Shown: positions 12,401-23,027, numbered from the stretch's first letter. The stretch is 64,000 nt of DNA from Diogma glabrata (GCA_963693315.1 OY856186.1:372026850-372090849), one strand, 5' to 3'. The notes: generated by a model not told the origin, from the sequence alone. Numbers and translations are program-made.

Positions 12401-15400
12401 TTCTGCGACAAAGCGTAGATGAGTGGCTTATGATCGGTGAAAAGAGTGAAGGTTCTACCTTCAAGGAGATACCAAAAATGTTTAATTGCAGAGTAAGCTG
12501 TAAGGAGATCGCAATCATACGCGCTGTATTTCTGTTGTGCTTCATTAATTCGTACAGAAAAGAAACTGAGGGGTTAATTCGAGGGGTTAATTCAACGATC
12601 GTTAATTTTTTGTTGGACAACGGCGCCAAGTGCCTTGTCGGCAGCGTCTATCATTACGGCAAGTTGAAAAGAGTGAGAGTGTGACTCACTAAGTTGCGGC
12701 TTGCAAAGATCGAAGACTTGAATGCCGTCTTCAGACAATTAAATGACGCGTTTGTCATTTTTTTGGAACCTTTGAGAAAATTATTGAGAATGGCTAGCGT
12801 AAGGAATGAATCGACGGTAGAAGTTTATCATTCCAAGAAAACGGGGGAGTTGCATAACCATTTCGGGTCGTTGTTTTGTTCGTAACGATTAATAGCATCG
12901 CACGAACGTTTTTTTTTAAAGTTTGAAAATATGTTGTGTTAATTGGTCATGACGACATTGAATTGATACTACTCCTATTACACTTGTCACTGAAAACGAC
13001 AATTGTATTTCACAAATATCACCTACAAGAAAATAATACAGTTAAGAAAATAAGGACAAGAGAATTATTCAAGGACAAGAGAATAATTCAAGAGATCAAC
13101 GTTCAACATAAATTTTCAAAAAAACTGAGCTTATTTTTTTTTTTGATCTAGCATTTTAGTTACAAAATTTTATAGGGTTACAAAAACACTTAGTGGTTTT
13201 TTTCATTACGTAGGCTATTTTATTTCCCAAAATAAGCAACTCCTAAAACCGGATTGGCATCGATACGGCTCCCGGAATTTTCATTTATAGTTTGTTGCCG
13301 ACACTGGCAGCAATTTAACAATTTGGCGCCAAAACAGGGACTTGTTTTTAGTGTTTTTTTTTATTTAGAAAAAACAACTTGTTTTTGATAAAATTTAATT
13401 TTTTTCTTGGAAATTTCAAGTTTGATTTTCTTGTTGGATAAATATTTTTTTTTATATTTCTTTTTTGCAATTGTTTTGTTGAATTTTCTAATAATGTTCC
13501 TGGTTTAACGTGGTGGACACCGCTGTGAAACGCCACAGCGGAGAAAGAGAAAGGGAGAGCCACAGTGGGATCCAGTGGTCAGTCCTTCGGACTCGCTGGT
13601 CGTTGTGGACCAGGTGGTAGAACTGCAAGTTCTATTACCTGAGCCCACAACATTTAGGAAGTTACGAAGTGCCAGACGTAAATAGGCTCAATGCTCTAAA
13701 GAAAGCACGCAGGAGGGCAGATGCTGAGGTGGCGCTTCTCCAATTTGATGGCGCCAATCAAGGCGTTTTGGCTCTACCCCTACCACCTTCAGAGAGTGTT
13801 TAATTAAATTCGGAAATTTGATTTTTTGGTATTTTTTTGGAATGAAATAAAATTTGAAATAAACTTCTTTTAAATGGTAGGCCTAAGAAGCCATCCATGG
13901 GGCTCACCCACTTAACGATTAGATGGTCCTAGGTCGCCTATATCCTATAAGGATATCCGATCAACAGATCAATTAGTACTCCGCTTTACTTCGGAGAGGT
14001 TTTTGGTGGTTACTATTGTGTTGGCACCTAGTGTGCTTACCAGCGGTACCATTCTTCAACACCATGGACATTTTCAATGAAGTAAATTGGGGAGGCAATT
14101 TTATTTTCGGGGCTTCACCCCGTTCTCATCCAATGCATTTCAATTGTACTTTTATTAACATACAGTAGAAACTATGACCGTGGGAGCTTGAGACGTAGTG
14201 TCTGCCCTCGGGAGCGCTCTCCAGAAATGGCATTAGTTTCTAGTGTTTAATAATTTATTCTCAGTAGGAGAAACCACAGCTGTGTCAGTGGAGTTTGGTT
14301 AGAGTAAATCCTGACAGCTGTGGTTGGCTCTTTTAGTGGTGGAAGAATCTGTTGTGTAGGATTTGGTCGTTGGGGGCCAAGTGAGTCAGATCTTACATGC
14401 CGTTTGTGGAGAGGGCTCACGAGCGTGGGATTCTGGTTCAAATAAATATGGTCATATTATCATTACTTGTTTTATTCTGTATCGGGCGAGTTCAAATTAA
14501 GGAACCTCTTATGTCTAATAAATAAACAAATAAATAGATATTTTATTTTTATTAATTAAATATAATAAATAAATAAATATTTTATTTTATTAAATAAATA
14601 TAATAAACAAATTAATTAGTTTCTATTGAAAGAATAATTATTTTTAGGAGCACATTGTAGATTTGTGTTAATCTGCCGCAATTCTTTTTTCTCGTATTCT
14701 CTTCTTTCATTCTCTTTCTCTGTCTTTTCTCACACTGTTTTTTTCTCACTTGGTTTGCGTTCGGAAATTTTTTAAATGTCAGTCATTCTGCCAACCGGTC
14801 ATCCGTTTTATGGATTGGAGCTCACTGAATTGGCGGTCGAATGTATGATTAGGGGAGTGAACTTCAGTGAGGATAAATGGGCGGAGGAGAGGAGAGAGTA
14901 GGCATTAAATCCTGTGTCTCCGATATTGGTTTCGCATGCAGTGGGTTTTTTGGCTGAGTCGGAGTATAATGCAGTAGAAACGGTACGGATTGCGAGGGAG
15001 ATTAAATTTCTGCGTTATCCGATGGGTGATGCGATTTTAACAGGCTTTATAAACGGATTGAGAGACTACTCGGAGAGAACTGAAAGGTTGGGACAGGGGG
15101 GGATGAGCGGGATGGATGCATGTTGGCGTGTATCCAGTTGCAACAGGGTGTCCAGGATAAACCAGGGATTTCATCTCCACTAGTATCATCGCCGTTTTAA
15201 CCAAATATTCGATACAGTCATTTCCTAATTATTCCTATTACCAATATTCGATACAACCATTTCCAACAACTGCTAACCAAAATTCAATGCAAGAACGATA
15301 ATGTTTCGAAGTTGAATGCACTCAAATTAATTCAAAAATTCAAACACTACTCTCAAACTCGTCCAAGCTACTACAACATCATTTAGTTAAAAAACAATTT

Positions 15401-16896
15401 TATATTAAAAGCAAATCCAAATAAATATTCATATTATTCTCATTCTTTTTCAGTGGACACAAAAAATTTGTTTGATTTAGAAAAAATTAATGTCAATAAA
15501 ATGATAGATATTTTCTACACGTTTGGTCTAACTACAACAGAATATGCACTAAATAACACAAAAGTTCAGGAGTTCATCGCAAATGATACTACTAATTTTG
15601 ATTTAATCATAGCAGAACAATTTCATCAGGAAGCTTTTCTATTATTAGCACATAAATATAAATCACCTGTCGTTACTATTGGTAATCATTTACATATCAA
15701 ACATATATAACTGACACTGACAACAACATTTTAATCTTTTAGATGTATTTGGATTTAAAAATTATATGAACGATATTATGGGAGGAATAACACCATGGTC
15801 ACATGTACCTCATGAATATTTTAGTGTGGGAAGTGATACAATGAATATTTATGAACGATTTGAGAATGTATTTTTGTCGTTATATGATAATTATTTAAGG
15901 TATTACTATTATTTACCAAAAATGAATGAGCTGGGAAAAAAATATTTTAGGAACGTCCAAGGTAAGCTCCGTTGCATTAATTTTGACTTATATCGTATAG
16001 TTAATTTCTTTTTATTAATTTCAGAACCAATTCCATCAATAGCAGATTTAGAAAAAAATATATCTTTAATTTTAGTCAACAGTCACACTGCATTATCCAC
16101 ACCTCGTCCATCTTTACCAAACATTATACCAATAGGAGGGTGTCACATAAAAAATCCAAAAATTCTTCCACGCGATATCAGGGATTTTGTGGACAAAGCA
16201 ACATACGGTGCTATATACTTCAGTTTAGGTACTAACCTAAAAAGCGCCGATTTGCCGCCTGAAAAATTGGAAATCTTTTTAAAAACATTTTCCAAAATGA
16301 AGCAACATATTGTATGGAAATTTGAAAATAATAAAATTCCAAATCTACCACCTAATGTGATGATAAAAAAATGGATGCCACAAAACGATGTGTTAGCCCA
16401 CCCGCATGTTCGTTTATTTATAACACATGGTGGATTATTAAGTACACAAGAAGCCATTTTTCGTAACGTCCCTATGTTAGGTTTTCCCGTTTATGTTGAT
16501 CAAATTCTTAACATGAAACGTGCACAAAATGCTGGATATGCAATTTCTTTGTCTTTAAGTAATCTTACAGAGATTTTACTTCACGATTCTTTGCTTGAAT
16601 TATTAAACAATCCAACATATTACAACAATATATCAAGTGTTTCAAAAATGTTTCGTGATCGGCCGGTTCGAGCTCTTGACGATGCAGTTTATTGGATTCA
16701 ATATGCTATACGTTACAAAGGAGCAAAACAGTTAAGGTCGTCTGGATTAAATCTATCATGGTTTAGTTATTTTCTTCTTGATATTATTTTTATTATATCT
16801 TTTGTAATTATTTCAATAATTCTACTAATTTATATGATAATTAAAATTATAATTAAAAACAGAAGAGCTAAGATTGTTCATAGGAAAAAATTATAA
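6142..16896 (+). CDS. UDP-glycosyltransferase (UGT), five exons, about 520 residues
   Basis: A UGT transfers sugar from a UDP-sugar to small lipophilic acceptors, typically in detoxification, on the lumenal side of the ER membrane. Exons: 6142-6294, 6367-6457, 15454-15681, 15743-15961, 16025-16896. Splice phases are 0, 1, 1, 1, so all exons join in frame (1563 nt including stop). The N-terminus has a hydrophobic signal-peptide-like stretch followed by AKILGVFPFPSRSH, typical of insect UGT starts. The last exon carries the UGT signature (WMPQNDVLAHPHV, then FITHGG, then DQ), a C-terminal membrane segment and a basic tail ending RKKL, which resembles a dilysine ER-retention signal. Only the initiator exon is unplaced. 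No stop or frameshift is seen, so the gene may be functional. The first-intron/second-intron asymmetry (72 nt versus 9 kb) comes from transposon insertion. Confidence 0.85.
8513..9726 (-). mobile_element. mariner (Tc1/mariner) element, TA target duplication
   Basis: A 1214-bp element flanked by TA (8511-8512, 9727-9728). Its inverted termini are GGTAGATCAATAAGTGTGG and the reverse complement of CCACACTTTTTGATTCACC. Length and structure fit mariner (about 1.3 kb). It is oriented opposite to the UGT host gene and lies inside its second intron. Confidence 0.9.
8581..9557 (-). pseudogene. mariner transposase, disabled
   Basis: The N-terminal helix-turn-helix region is well preserved (KLDNYYPDSAPSLKMIQKWF, then FRCGRTSTSDAERAGR). 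The rest is spread over three frames. The first catalytic block reads MNETWINF where the family has DETW, so the first catalytic Asp is Asn. The second block (HHDNTHAHTS) keeps its Asp. Around the third, SPDLAP is replaced by SPGLF and the following CDFFLFP segment is missing, so the third Asp is lost. Length is close to the family's (about 345 residues), but several frameshifts and a stop near 9315 make it inactive. Confidence 0.85.
9727..10398. other. Intronic AT-rich sequence, nothing recognised
   Basis: Lies between the mariner and the second 701-bp MITE copy. No repeat, RNA gene or coding frame could be supported. Confidence 0.5.
10399..11099. mobile_element. 701-bp MITE, copy 2, 4-bp target duplication AAAT
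   Basis: Same length and orientation as copy 1 at 4640-5340, with three substitutions noted: G/T near 10645, T/G near 10946 and A/T near 10961. Flanked by AAAT (10395-10398 and 11100-11103), different from the flank of copy 1. It therefore transposed independently and did not arise by segmental duplication. It lies inside the UGT intron. Confidence 0.9.
11370..11650 (+). pseudogene. Degenerate pogo/Tigger-like transposase fragment
   Basis: Broken frames give AKKYEVEKSHVSLQNK (a CENP-B/pogo-like helix-turn-helix), then KRHKPERR, then KKEDCNAHALQSQMTNGHPL, resembling the EE-C...A-Q-M...G-P-L block of pogo-type DNA-binding domains. Several stops and frameshifts interrupt it, and no catalytic domain can be followed downstream. 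The call rests on short motifs only. Confidence 0.35.
12243..12860 (-). pseudogene. Ty3/gypsy pol fragment (end of RT and RNase H)
   Basis: The antisense strand encodes a gypsy RNase H block: FTDHKPLIYALSQKP, then SPRQFRYLDFITQFTTDIRH, then VDVVADALSRVEQ. Upstream is an RT-connection piece with FLGMINFYRRFIP. About 70 RNase H codons (12280-12500) are uninterrupted; the rest has stops and frameshifts. It is similar to the relic at 17420-18440 and probably of the same family. No LTR is recognisable nearby. Confidence 0.8.
13323..13345 (+). other. Retroelement primer-binding-site-like motif
   Basis: TTTGGCGCCAAAACAGGGAC resembles tRNA-Lys-type primer sites of LTR retroelements. The sequence just upstream ends ...TTTAACA, as an LTR 3' end could. 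The LTR start was not located and no second LTR copy is seen, so this could be a relic or coincidence. Confidence 0.3.
13500..13801 (+). pseudogene. Unidentified coding-like segment in a GC-richer island
   Basis: GC content is clearly above that of the surroundings. One frame reads PQWDPVVSPSDSLVVVDQVV and continues to about 13680. After a one-base shift a second frame reads ALKKARRRADAEVALLQFDG and ends at a stop at 13799-13801. The arginine/lysine-rich block followed by an acidic-aliphatic stretch could be a gag C-terminus, given the primer-site-like motif upstream, but I do not recognise the protein. Confidence 0.3.
13861..14460. other. GC-richer non-coding stretch with a strong stem-loop
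   Basis: No coding frame is credible. A stem-loop is formed by 14272-14288 (AACCACAGCTGTGTCAG) and 14311-14325 (CTGACAGCTGTGGTT): a stem of about 15 bp with a 2-nt bulge and a 22-nt loop. Composition differs from the flanking AT-rich intron, suggesting an inserted element, perhaps the same one as the open frames on either side. Confidence 0.35.
14776..15183 (+). pseudogene. Unidentified open frame with one internal stop
   Basis: Begins ATG TCA GTC ATT (MSVILPTGHPFYGLELTELA), has one in-frame TAG at 14899-14901, then stays open to 15183 (for example ESEYNAVETVRIAREIKFLR). In total about 135 codons. GC content is above that of the neighbours. It lies just before the third UGT exon but in intron sequence, and is not part of the UGT. 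Probably from a retroelement or another inserted sequence; no family was recognised. Confidence 0.35.
15454..16896 (+). CDS. UGT 3' exons: acceptor loop, nucleotide-sugar domain, membrane anchor
   Basis: Exon C (15454-15681) carries FDLIIAEQFHQEAFLLLAHK, the conserved block before the donor-binding domain. Exon D (15743-15961) carries ITPWSHVPHEY. Exon E (16025-16896) holds the nucleotide-sugar domain (VNSHTAL, then YFSLGTN, then the WMPQNDVLAHPHV...FITHGG...DQ signature), a roughly 30-residue hydrophobic anchor and a basic tail. The intron at 15962-16024 is only 63 nt, a multiple of three and free of stops, so a naive reading runs through it. It is spliced, judging from GTAAGC/TTTCAG ends and normal family length. 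The N-terminal half of the enzyme is encoded 9 kb upstream. Confidence 0.92.
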
Positions 16897-17419
16897 ATAT
16901 TAAATAAAATTGAGATACGAAGAAATTTTTTTTGTGATAGTTATTCTCAATTAAATAATTTAAGTTGCTAAAGATATATGTATGATTTTCATGAATCCCA
17001 CCTACGCATAAAGGCAGAAGGATTAAAATAGTACGAACGAAATTATTACGAATTTGCGAACTGAAAAATCTTTTGGAACCAAATTTATAAAAAAGAGAGT
17101 CCGTAACAGAAATTTTATTTTGTTAAAACAATAGACACTAAAAGCTAGGTAGTTATAACAAAGAGTTCTTACAATGTTGTGAACATTAAACATAATGATT
17201 TGAAAAAATTGTTTGCCTTTCAGGTTTGAAGTATTTTTGTTGTGTGGTTACTGTCCATTTATTAGTCCTAGATTGTATGCACTCCAAATTTTATAAATCT
17301 TTGATTTAATTATATAAATAATCAAATTTTTACGGAGAGTGCTGAGGAGAACGGAAGGATAGAGCCAACCACTGGAATATAAGCGTCGTGCTGTACCTCA
17401 AAATGTACTTTTTCAATCC
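16897..17419. other. UGT downstream flank
   Basis: AT-rich, with AATAAA-type signals at 16902-16906 and in following A/T runs that could serve UGT polyadenylation. No other gene is seen. Confidence 0.4.
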
Positions 17420-19020
17420 TAAATCGGTTGTTTGAGTATCGGCGATTGCCGAGTAATCGATGATCTCAGGTAACTGGAGTTGATCAATACGTGACAAAGA
17501 TTCAGCAGCAACATTGTCAATTCCAGAAACATGTCATATGTCAGTGGTAAACGGGCTGTTAAAATCCAGATGATGAAACTGTCAATGACTAGCTTTGTCT
17601 GGATTTTGGGACAAGGCATAAATCAATGGTTTGTGATCCGTGAATAGGATAAAGTTCCACCCTTCGAGAAGGTAACGGAAGTGTTTAATGGGTTAATAAG
17701 CTGCCAAGAGTTCACGATCATTAGCGCTGTTGTGATTTGGTTAATCGAGCCGAAAATAAACTGAGAAGCTGCCATGAATGGGTGACGAGTTGTTTAACGA
17801 CTGCATCAATCGCTGTGTCGGATGCGTCGACCATGATATTGCGTTGGGCATCAAAAAAAAAATCATGCGCGAGCATCGTTGCGTGAGTGTGGTTTTGAAA
17901 TTTGCAAAAGCTGTAAGAGTAGCTTCTTACCAACTAATTGGCCGATTGTCGTTCTTTTTAGAGCCTTTAAAAAAATCGTTTAACAAGGCTTGGCTACCGA
18001 GCAAACGACGGAGGCTTTTGGCCATTTGTGGATTGGGAAAACCGGAAATAACATCCACTTTTTCGCGCGTTCGCCTAATTCCGTCGGAGGAGATGGTATG
18101 ACCGAGGAAATTAATCTCAACTTGTGCGAAGTTACACTTGTTGAGGTTTATGATCATACCGTCACCTTGCAGTTTCTAAAAGATGAGTTCAAGATGGAGT
18201 ATGTGTTCGGTATAGGATGTAGATGCAACAAGGAGGATGTAGATGCAACCAGGTCGTCTAAGTAGACGAAACAGAAGTCTAAACCACGTAAAATGGTGTA
18301 CATGTGTCGCTGAAACGTCTGACTGGCGTTTTGTAAACCGAAAACCATTCGGGTAAATTCGAACAATCCGAATGCCGTGAAGATAGTCATCTTCGGGGTA
18401 TTGGACGGTTTAATATGGTGGTAAGCTCCCACTAGGAAGATAGACGAGAAAATATTGCTACCATTCTTATTGTATATAGAATATTATAGAATATTATTGT
18501 ATACAGAATATTGTATATGTCGGGAACGGTGACTTTATTTAAGCCACGGTAATCACCACAAACACGACTGCACCCGTTTTTCTAATCGACCAAGTGTAGG
18601 GGACTGGAGAATCGACCGCTGGAAGGTCTGCAGATACCTTGCTAAAGTAGCATGTCGAACTTCAGTCTTACAAGCTTTGAGTTTATCAGCCGCTAGCCTG
18701 CGAATTTTGCAGAATACTGGAGGTCGAGTTGTGATAATAGTATGTGTTACATCGTGTTTCACAGCTGAAGAGAGACTCGAGTCAAAGGTTAGTTTTTTGA
18801 AGTCGCGACGACTTCAGCGCTAGTGCCAATAAGGAAAAAAGATTGATAATTGTAAGGGTGGTGGCGATCGCTACATTTCGCTAGATGCGGCGAGTCACTT
18901 AGTTTTTAGTTCAGGCTTGAACGATACATGGTGTGAGCAATTGGGATAGCATTTTTTGACAAGTCGACCGAAAGCGTCCTAGTAATAGCAGAAGCCATAA
19001 AAGAATTCGGAGTTTCGCGA
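17420..19020 (-). pseudogene. Ty3/gypsy gag-pol relic (gag zinc finger, RT, RNase H)
   Basis: Reading leftward on the minus strand: a gag C-terminal CCHC-like segment (18940-19010, GRLVKKCYPNCSHHV); the start of pol (18553-18762, RPPVFCKIRRLAADKLKACK); RT (18154-18432, FGLFEFTRMVFGLQNASQTF and the catalytic FVYLDDL); the RT connection (FLGHTISSDGIRR); RNase H (17721-17933); and the post-RNase H HVSG motif near 17530. Many frameshifts and stops. Protease and integrase are not seen. It is related to the shorter relic at 12243-12860. Confidence 0.85.
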
Positions 19021-20880
19021 CTCCGAAGATGTTAAAACCATGACTTAAACGGAGTGCGTATCTTGAGCTCCTAGGATGATCCTGGGATGGAATTGTTTCG
19101 CCAATTGAGAAATTTGTGGCTCCACTTGTCTATTATGGCTATTAAACATTGCCTGGAATTACTTTTGCATTAAAAACAGTTCCGATGATGTGGTACTTGC
19201 CGAGTTAATGCTCGGAGTATATGGCTAAGGTGAAGCTGGAGCAAGGTTATGAGGATATTGCGGCAAAAATAAAGTCCACAATTTTTGTTAGGTCATCCAA
19301 AAGCTCGGTATTCGGTGCTCTCAGCTCTGGCGTTTGGATAGGCAGCGTAAGTTTTCTCTCTAAAGAACGCGGAGAGCATCGTCGGTACAAAGTTGTTGAA
19401 TTACGCTACGCTTTGCATGAAGCAACTCAGTGGGGCGTTTATCGCCAAGGTCTATTCATCAAAGGACAGTGGGTGTACGTTTAGTATTGGTTTTTCCCAA
19501 TCGTAATAGAAATGCGTTCTTAATTTAGTCGTAGGGTCTGGCCTAGCAACGAAATCGCTAAGTTAGTTGGGCCAATTCAGGGGTAGAACTGCGACAGAAA
19601 GTACCATATTTGCTCTTTGGCTCTTGATTCGGATTAATTAAAATTGAGCCTCCAGAGATAGAAACCAAATCTTTGGATGTGAATGTCAGGAGGAGCCGAT
19701 GAAATACTACGGCATTTAATTTGTTGTCGCGTTTTTTGGTAGTGACCGTCGCATTACTGTCACAAGGTTGTAACGATAGACTATTTCGAGTTTTACTCGA
19801 AAATAATAATTTTCATATTGAAATAAATTTGCTAATAGTTTGCTAATTTGTTTCGGTTCCGACCTTTAGATTCAATAAAGCATAAAAGCATTTATGTGTG
19901 CTACAAGTTCGTCAATAATATTTTAACACTTTTTTTAGTTAGTTGCTTTGTTTCGTTTATGTCTACATAGAAAATTTTGTTATATAAAACTTAGTCATAA
20001 TATTATATGTAGACAGAATACAGTTGTGCATTTATACACAATAAGAATGGTTGTCTGTATTTGGAGGGGAATATTTTCTCGTTTGAATAGGTCTTTATTG
20101 AGATGATACATGGAAACGGAAATTTAAATTGCAAATTTCCAAATTATGTACGATGAAAAAGATGAGAATAGGAATAGAGGTGGAGAATCTTACTACGTAT
20201 ATACTCGTTCATTTTGTTCGATCGAGGATATTATAATTAAATTAATTAAATCGAAAAGATAGTGTTATTGTGCCCACTTTTGTAATTTAATATTATTAGA
20301 AAAAATTAAAATTAAATAAGAATACATTGTGGAAGTTTCTTTTTGTAAATTTGTTTTTTTTTGTGGATTAAGAAAATAGGGATATAAATAAATTAATAAA
20401 ATATGAAATGTTCTCACCAAAAGATGTTCGTTGTATTATTTATTTTAAAATGACTTGTTGTTCAAGTTAACTAAAACAAATTCAACAAAGCTATAATTGA
20501 ACATGTTATAAAGAAATCAGTTACCAAGAGTGATAAGTGTTTTAAGATATTCAATCGCAATCTAATGATATTCAAAAGTATTTTGGGAAAGATTTGCATA
20601 AGTTTGAAAATTTTAAAAGGAAACAAGGAAATAGGGATAAAATATTAGTCAAAAATAGATAGGGATGTGAATTCAAATATTACAAAGGAGCCAAAAATTT
20701 AATGGATGATGAACATCTGATTAAAAACAATAATTCTAGAGCTGGTTCTAAAAGGAGATGCTATCAATTTATGTGGGCAAGAAGTAGATTATCATATACA
20801 CTTATTAATGTAAGCTTTGTTAAACTTATTTTACATAAAAATTATATAATTTTCTTGTGTGAACTACTTGAAGTGATTGC
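19021..20880. other. Possible 5' gag remains, then AT-rich DNA
   Basis: 19021-19760 has gypsy-relic composition; a short antisense piece (SVAVLPLNWPN near 19590) resembles the start of gypsy gag domains, so the relic may extend here. 19761-20880 is AT-rich, with nothing recognised apart from unsupported short frames. Confidence 0.3.
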
Positions 20881-22341
20881 AATAATACAGAGTAAAACAA
20901 CGTCTTTTTTCACTTCAAAATTTTTTTATTGTAACACCAAATATTTTCTGTCTCTAAGAGACCTTCTTCTTGGGTTAATTGTTTTCTAAACTAAACTAAA
21001 CTGAACATCAATGACTATTTATATACAAAAACAAAACTATGGATCTTAAAGTTATTAACGTTAAAAAGTAATTAAAGCTAGTGGGTTTATCCCTTTGACA
21101 AAGATTGTGGATATAAAATTTAACAACTATATTATGAACAGGACAAATGAAGGCGTAACGGAGAGAAAAAATTTTAATTTAATTATTAGTGATTTTATGA
21201 ATGAAGTATTTTATGACGGTTTTTAATTTTAAAAAGGGGGCTGTACACTGGACCTCTGTCGTTGTTGATTAAATCTTCTTCTTTTTCTTGTTGGATGTAG
21301 TAAGATTCTATTATCTCTAGCTTCCTGTTGTCGCGGACTGGGTGTAAAAGTTTTAAATTGCTGTTGTTGATTATGTGGTTGTGATCTACGATGTGTTTGG
21401 CTACTGCTGATTTATCGAAATTGGCTTCAACGTTTGTATGTTCTTTAAATCTTGTGATAATTTGTCTTTTTGATGATCCGATATATTTCTTACTACATCC
21501 TGAGCAACTGATCTCATAAACTCCATTTTGGCAATGTTGTGGGATTTTATCTTTATTGTTGGTAAGTATACTGGATAATTTTTGATCCGTTGTTGGTATT
21601 AGCTCTACTTTGCGGCGTTTGAATATATTTTTCAGCTTTGTAGAGACTCGCGGATCAAAACTAACCTTTTCCCTCTTTTTAATTTCGGTGGTTGAAGTCA
21701 AAGCTGTGGTGTCCCGTATTACTTTTATCTTTTTGGCTTTCTTTACAAGGGTGTCGATGTGAAAGCTATTAAAGCCATTAACATTGGCGATACGTTTAAT
21801 GTTTTCTTCCTCTTTCGAATAACATATTGGGCTGAGTGGAATATTTATTAGGCGATGTACCATGCTTCTGAATGCTGCCATTTTGTGTTGCCATGGGTGA
21901 TTCGAATCTACTGTTATGAAACGATCTGTGGTAGTGGATTTCCTATAAATATCAAATTCAACTCTTCCATTATTTCGGCTGAGAAGCAGATCTAAAAATG
22001 GGAGCTTTCCCTCTTGTTCCTCTTCATAAGTAAATTTGATTGACTCATATTTGCTATTGATGGTTTTCAAGACTTTCCTTAGCTGTTGTTTTTTCATGAC
22101 CACTAATACATCGTCTACATATCTTCCCCAAAACTTGAAGTCGAATTCTTTATTTATTGAAACTTCCAATTCTGACATCAACGCTTCGGCTACAAAAGGT
22201 GATAGTGAGTTGCCCATAGAAGTACCAGAAGTTTGTTTGTATATATTTTCATTAAAGGTCTCTTAGAGACAGAAAATATTTGGTGTTACAATAAAAAGTT
22301 TTTGAAGTGAAAAAAGACGTTGTTTTACTCTGTATTATTAT
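20881..22341 (-). mobile_element. Penelope-like retroelement, 5'-truncated, with inverted flanking repeats
   Basis: An RT/GIY-YIG open frame is flanked by an inverted repeat of about 86 bp: 20881-20966 on the left and about 22256-22341 on the right, with two or three mismatches. Penelope-like elements often carry such repeats in direct or inverted arrangement. The right arm begins exactly where the open frame is cut off upstream (near 22262), so truncation and the inverted copy share a breakpoint. Confidence 0.8.
21195..22262 (-). CDS. Penelope-like RT (C-terminal part) fused to GIY-YIG endonuclease
   Basis: Role: target-primed reverse transcription with a GIY-YIG nuclease in place of an AP or integrase type. 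The frame is open to 22262, upstream of the first ATG at 22217, and starts within RT at GTSMGNSLSPFVAEALM (palm motif B). Next come the catalytic YVDD (WGRYVDDVLVV), LPFLDLLLSR, a thumb-like region, and the endonuclease GVYEISCSGCSKKYIGSSKR...RFKEH. The 340 residues from the ATG have no internal stop. The N-terminal half of RT is absent, so this copy cannot be autonomous, but the intact nuclease frame suggests a young insertion. Confidence 0.88.
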   Translation of the reverse strand, partial: ETFNENIYKQTSGTSMGNSLSPFVAEALMSELEVSINKEFDFKFWGRYVDDVLVVMKKQQLRKVLKTINSKYESIKFTYEEEQEGKLPFLDLLLSRNNGRVEFDIYRKSTTTDRFITVDSNHPWQHKMAAFRSMVHRLINIPLSPICYSKEEENIKRIANVNGFNSFHIDTLVKKAKKIKVIRDTTALTSTTEIKKREKVSFDPRVSTKLKNIFKRRKVELIPTTDQKLSSILTNNKDKIPQHCQNGVYEISCSGCSKKYIGSSKRQIITRFKEHTNVEANFDKSAVAKHIVDHNHIINNSNLKLLHPVRDNRKLEIIESYYIQQEKEEDLINNDRGPVYSPLFKIKNRHKILHS

Positions 22342-23027
22342 TTTACATAATTTTTAATTATGAAATTTTTTGGTGTTAATTTATTTTCTAGTTAGTTAAA
22401 TTTTAAAATCGTTTTGTCGATAGAAATTTTTTTTTGAATATTTATTTATTATTAACTGTGATAACATAAGAGATTTCCAATCAGGAATCACAGTGTTGTT
22501 CGTATAAAAGTCCAATTCCTTAGCAAGGTTGTTGAAAATCGGGCAGGGTGTTTTTTGTCGAGAATTTAAGTGTTGCTGTTGCTACAGGAAACCGTTTTCG
22601 GATTCTGGGGGAGTTGTGTTCACCATTTGTACACTCTACGCTCTTCTTATCCACCACGACAGGTGGATTGCGGTTAAGAAACCCGTTGCGAAAAACAAAA
22701 AGAACATAGATTTCGTTATTAGGATCATTTTGTAATTTGATTGTTTAATGTATGATGTTTATAACTATTACTTCGGTCCGAAAGACCTAAGCATTACATT
22801 CATGAGCTAAAAGTGAAATTTTTACCCCCGCTTTTTGGCATTTCTCGACGTTTTAGGACCTACTGATTCTAAAAAATCAAAAAAAAAATGTATGTCTGGA
22901 AGGCCGTCACACCCTACGAAATCTAGAAACCCCCTGGACGGATTTCAAAAAAAATTTTTTCTAAAAACAGGTTTACTCAATAGGAAGAGGCGAAAGGACG
23001 ATGTGTCCGATAACTGTACCGGAAGTG
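22342..23027. other. No gene recognised
   Basis: Contains two unrecognised open frames on +: 22529-22735, and 22835-23104 with a lysine/serine-rich product. Neither has homology I can see. The second runs into the tandem repeats that follow, so coding status is doubtful. Confidence 0.3.

Larger units (their letters stand above)
6458..15453 (+). other. 9-kb UGT intron, filled with transposons
   Basis: The intron begins GTTGGT and ends TTTTTCAG. It holds, in order, AT-rich sequence (6458-8512), a mariner (8513-9726), a MITE (10399-11099), a pogo-like relic (about 11370-11650), an antisense gypsy relic (12243-12860), a GC-richer island with a primer-site-like motif (13323-14460) and an unidentified open frame (14776-15183). 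Four GTCCCAC heptamers cluster at 6875-6955. 7828-8083 is unusually free of stops on both strands, but nothing was recognised there. Confidence 0.7.

Noticed and set aside
16143..16457. 104-codon antisense frame under the UGT last exon
   Set aside because: Shadow of the strongly supported UGT coding strand.
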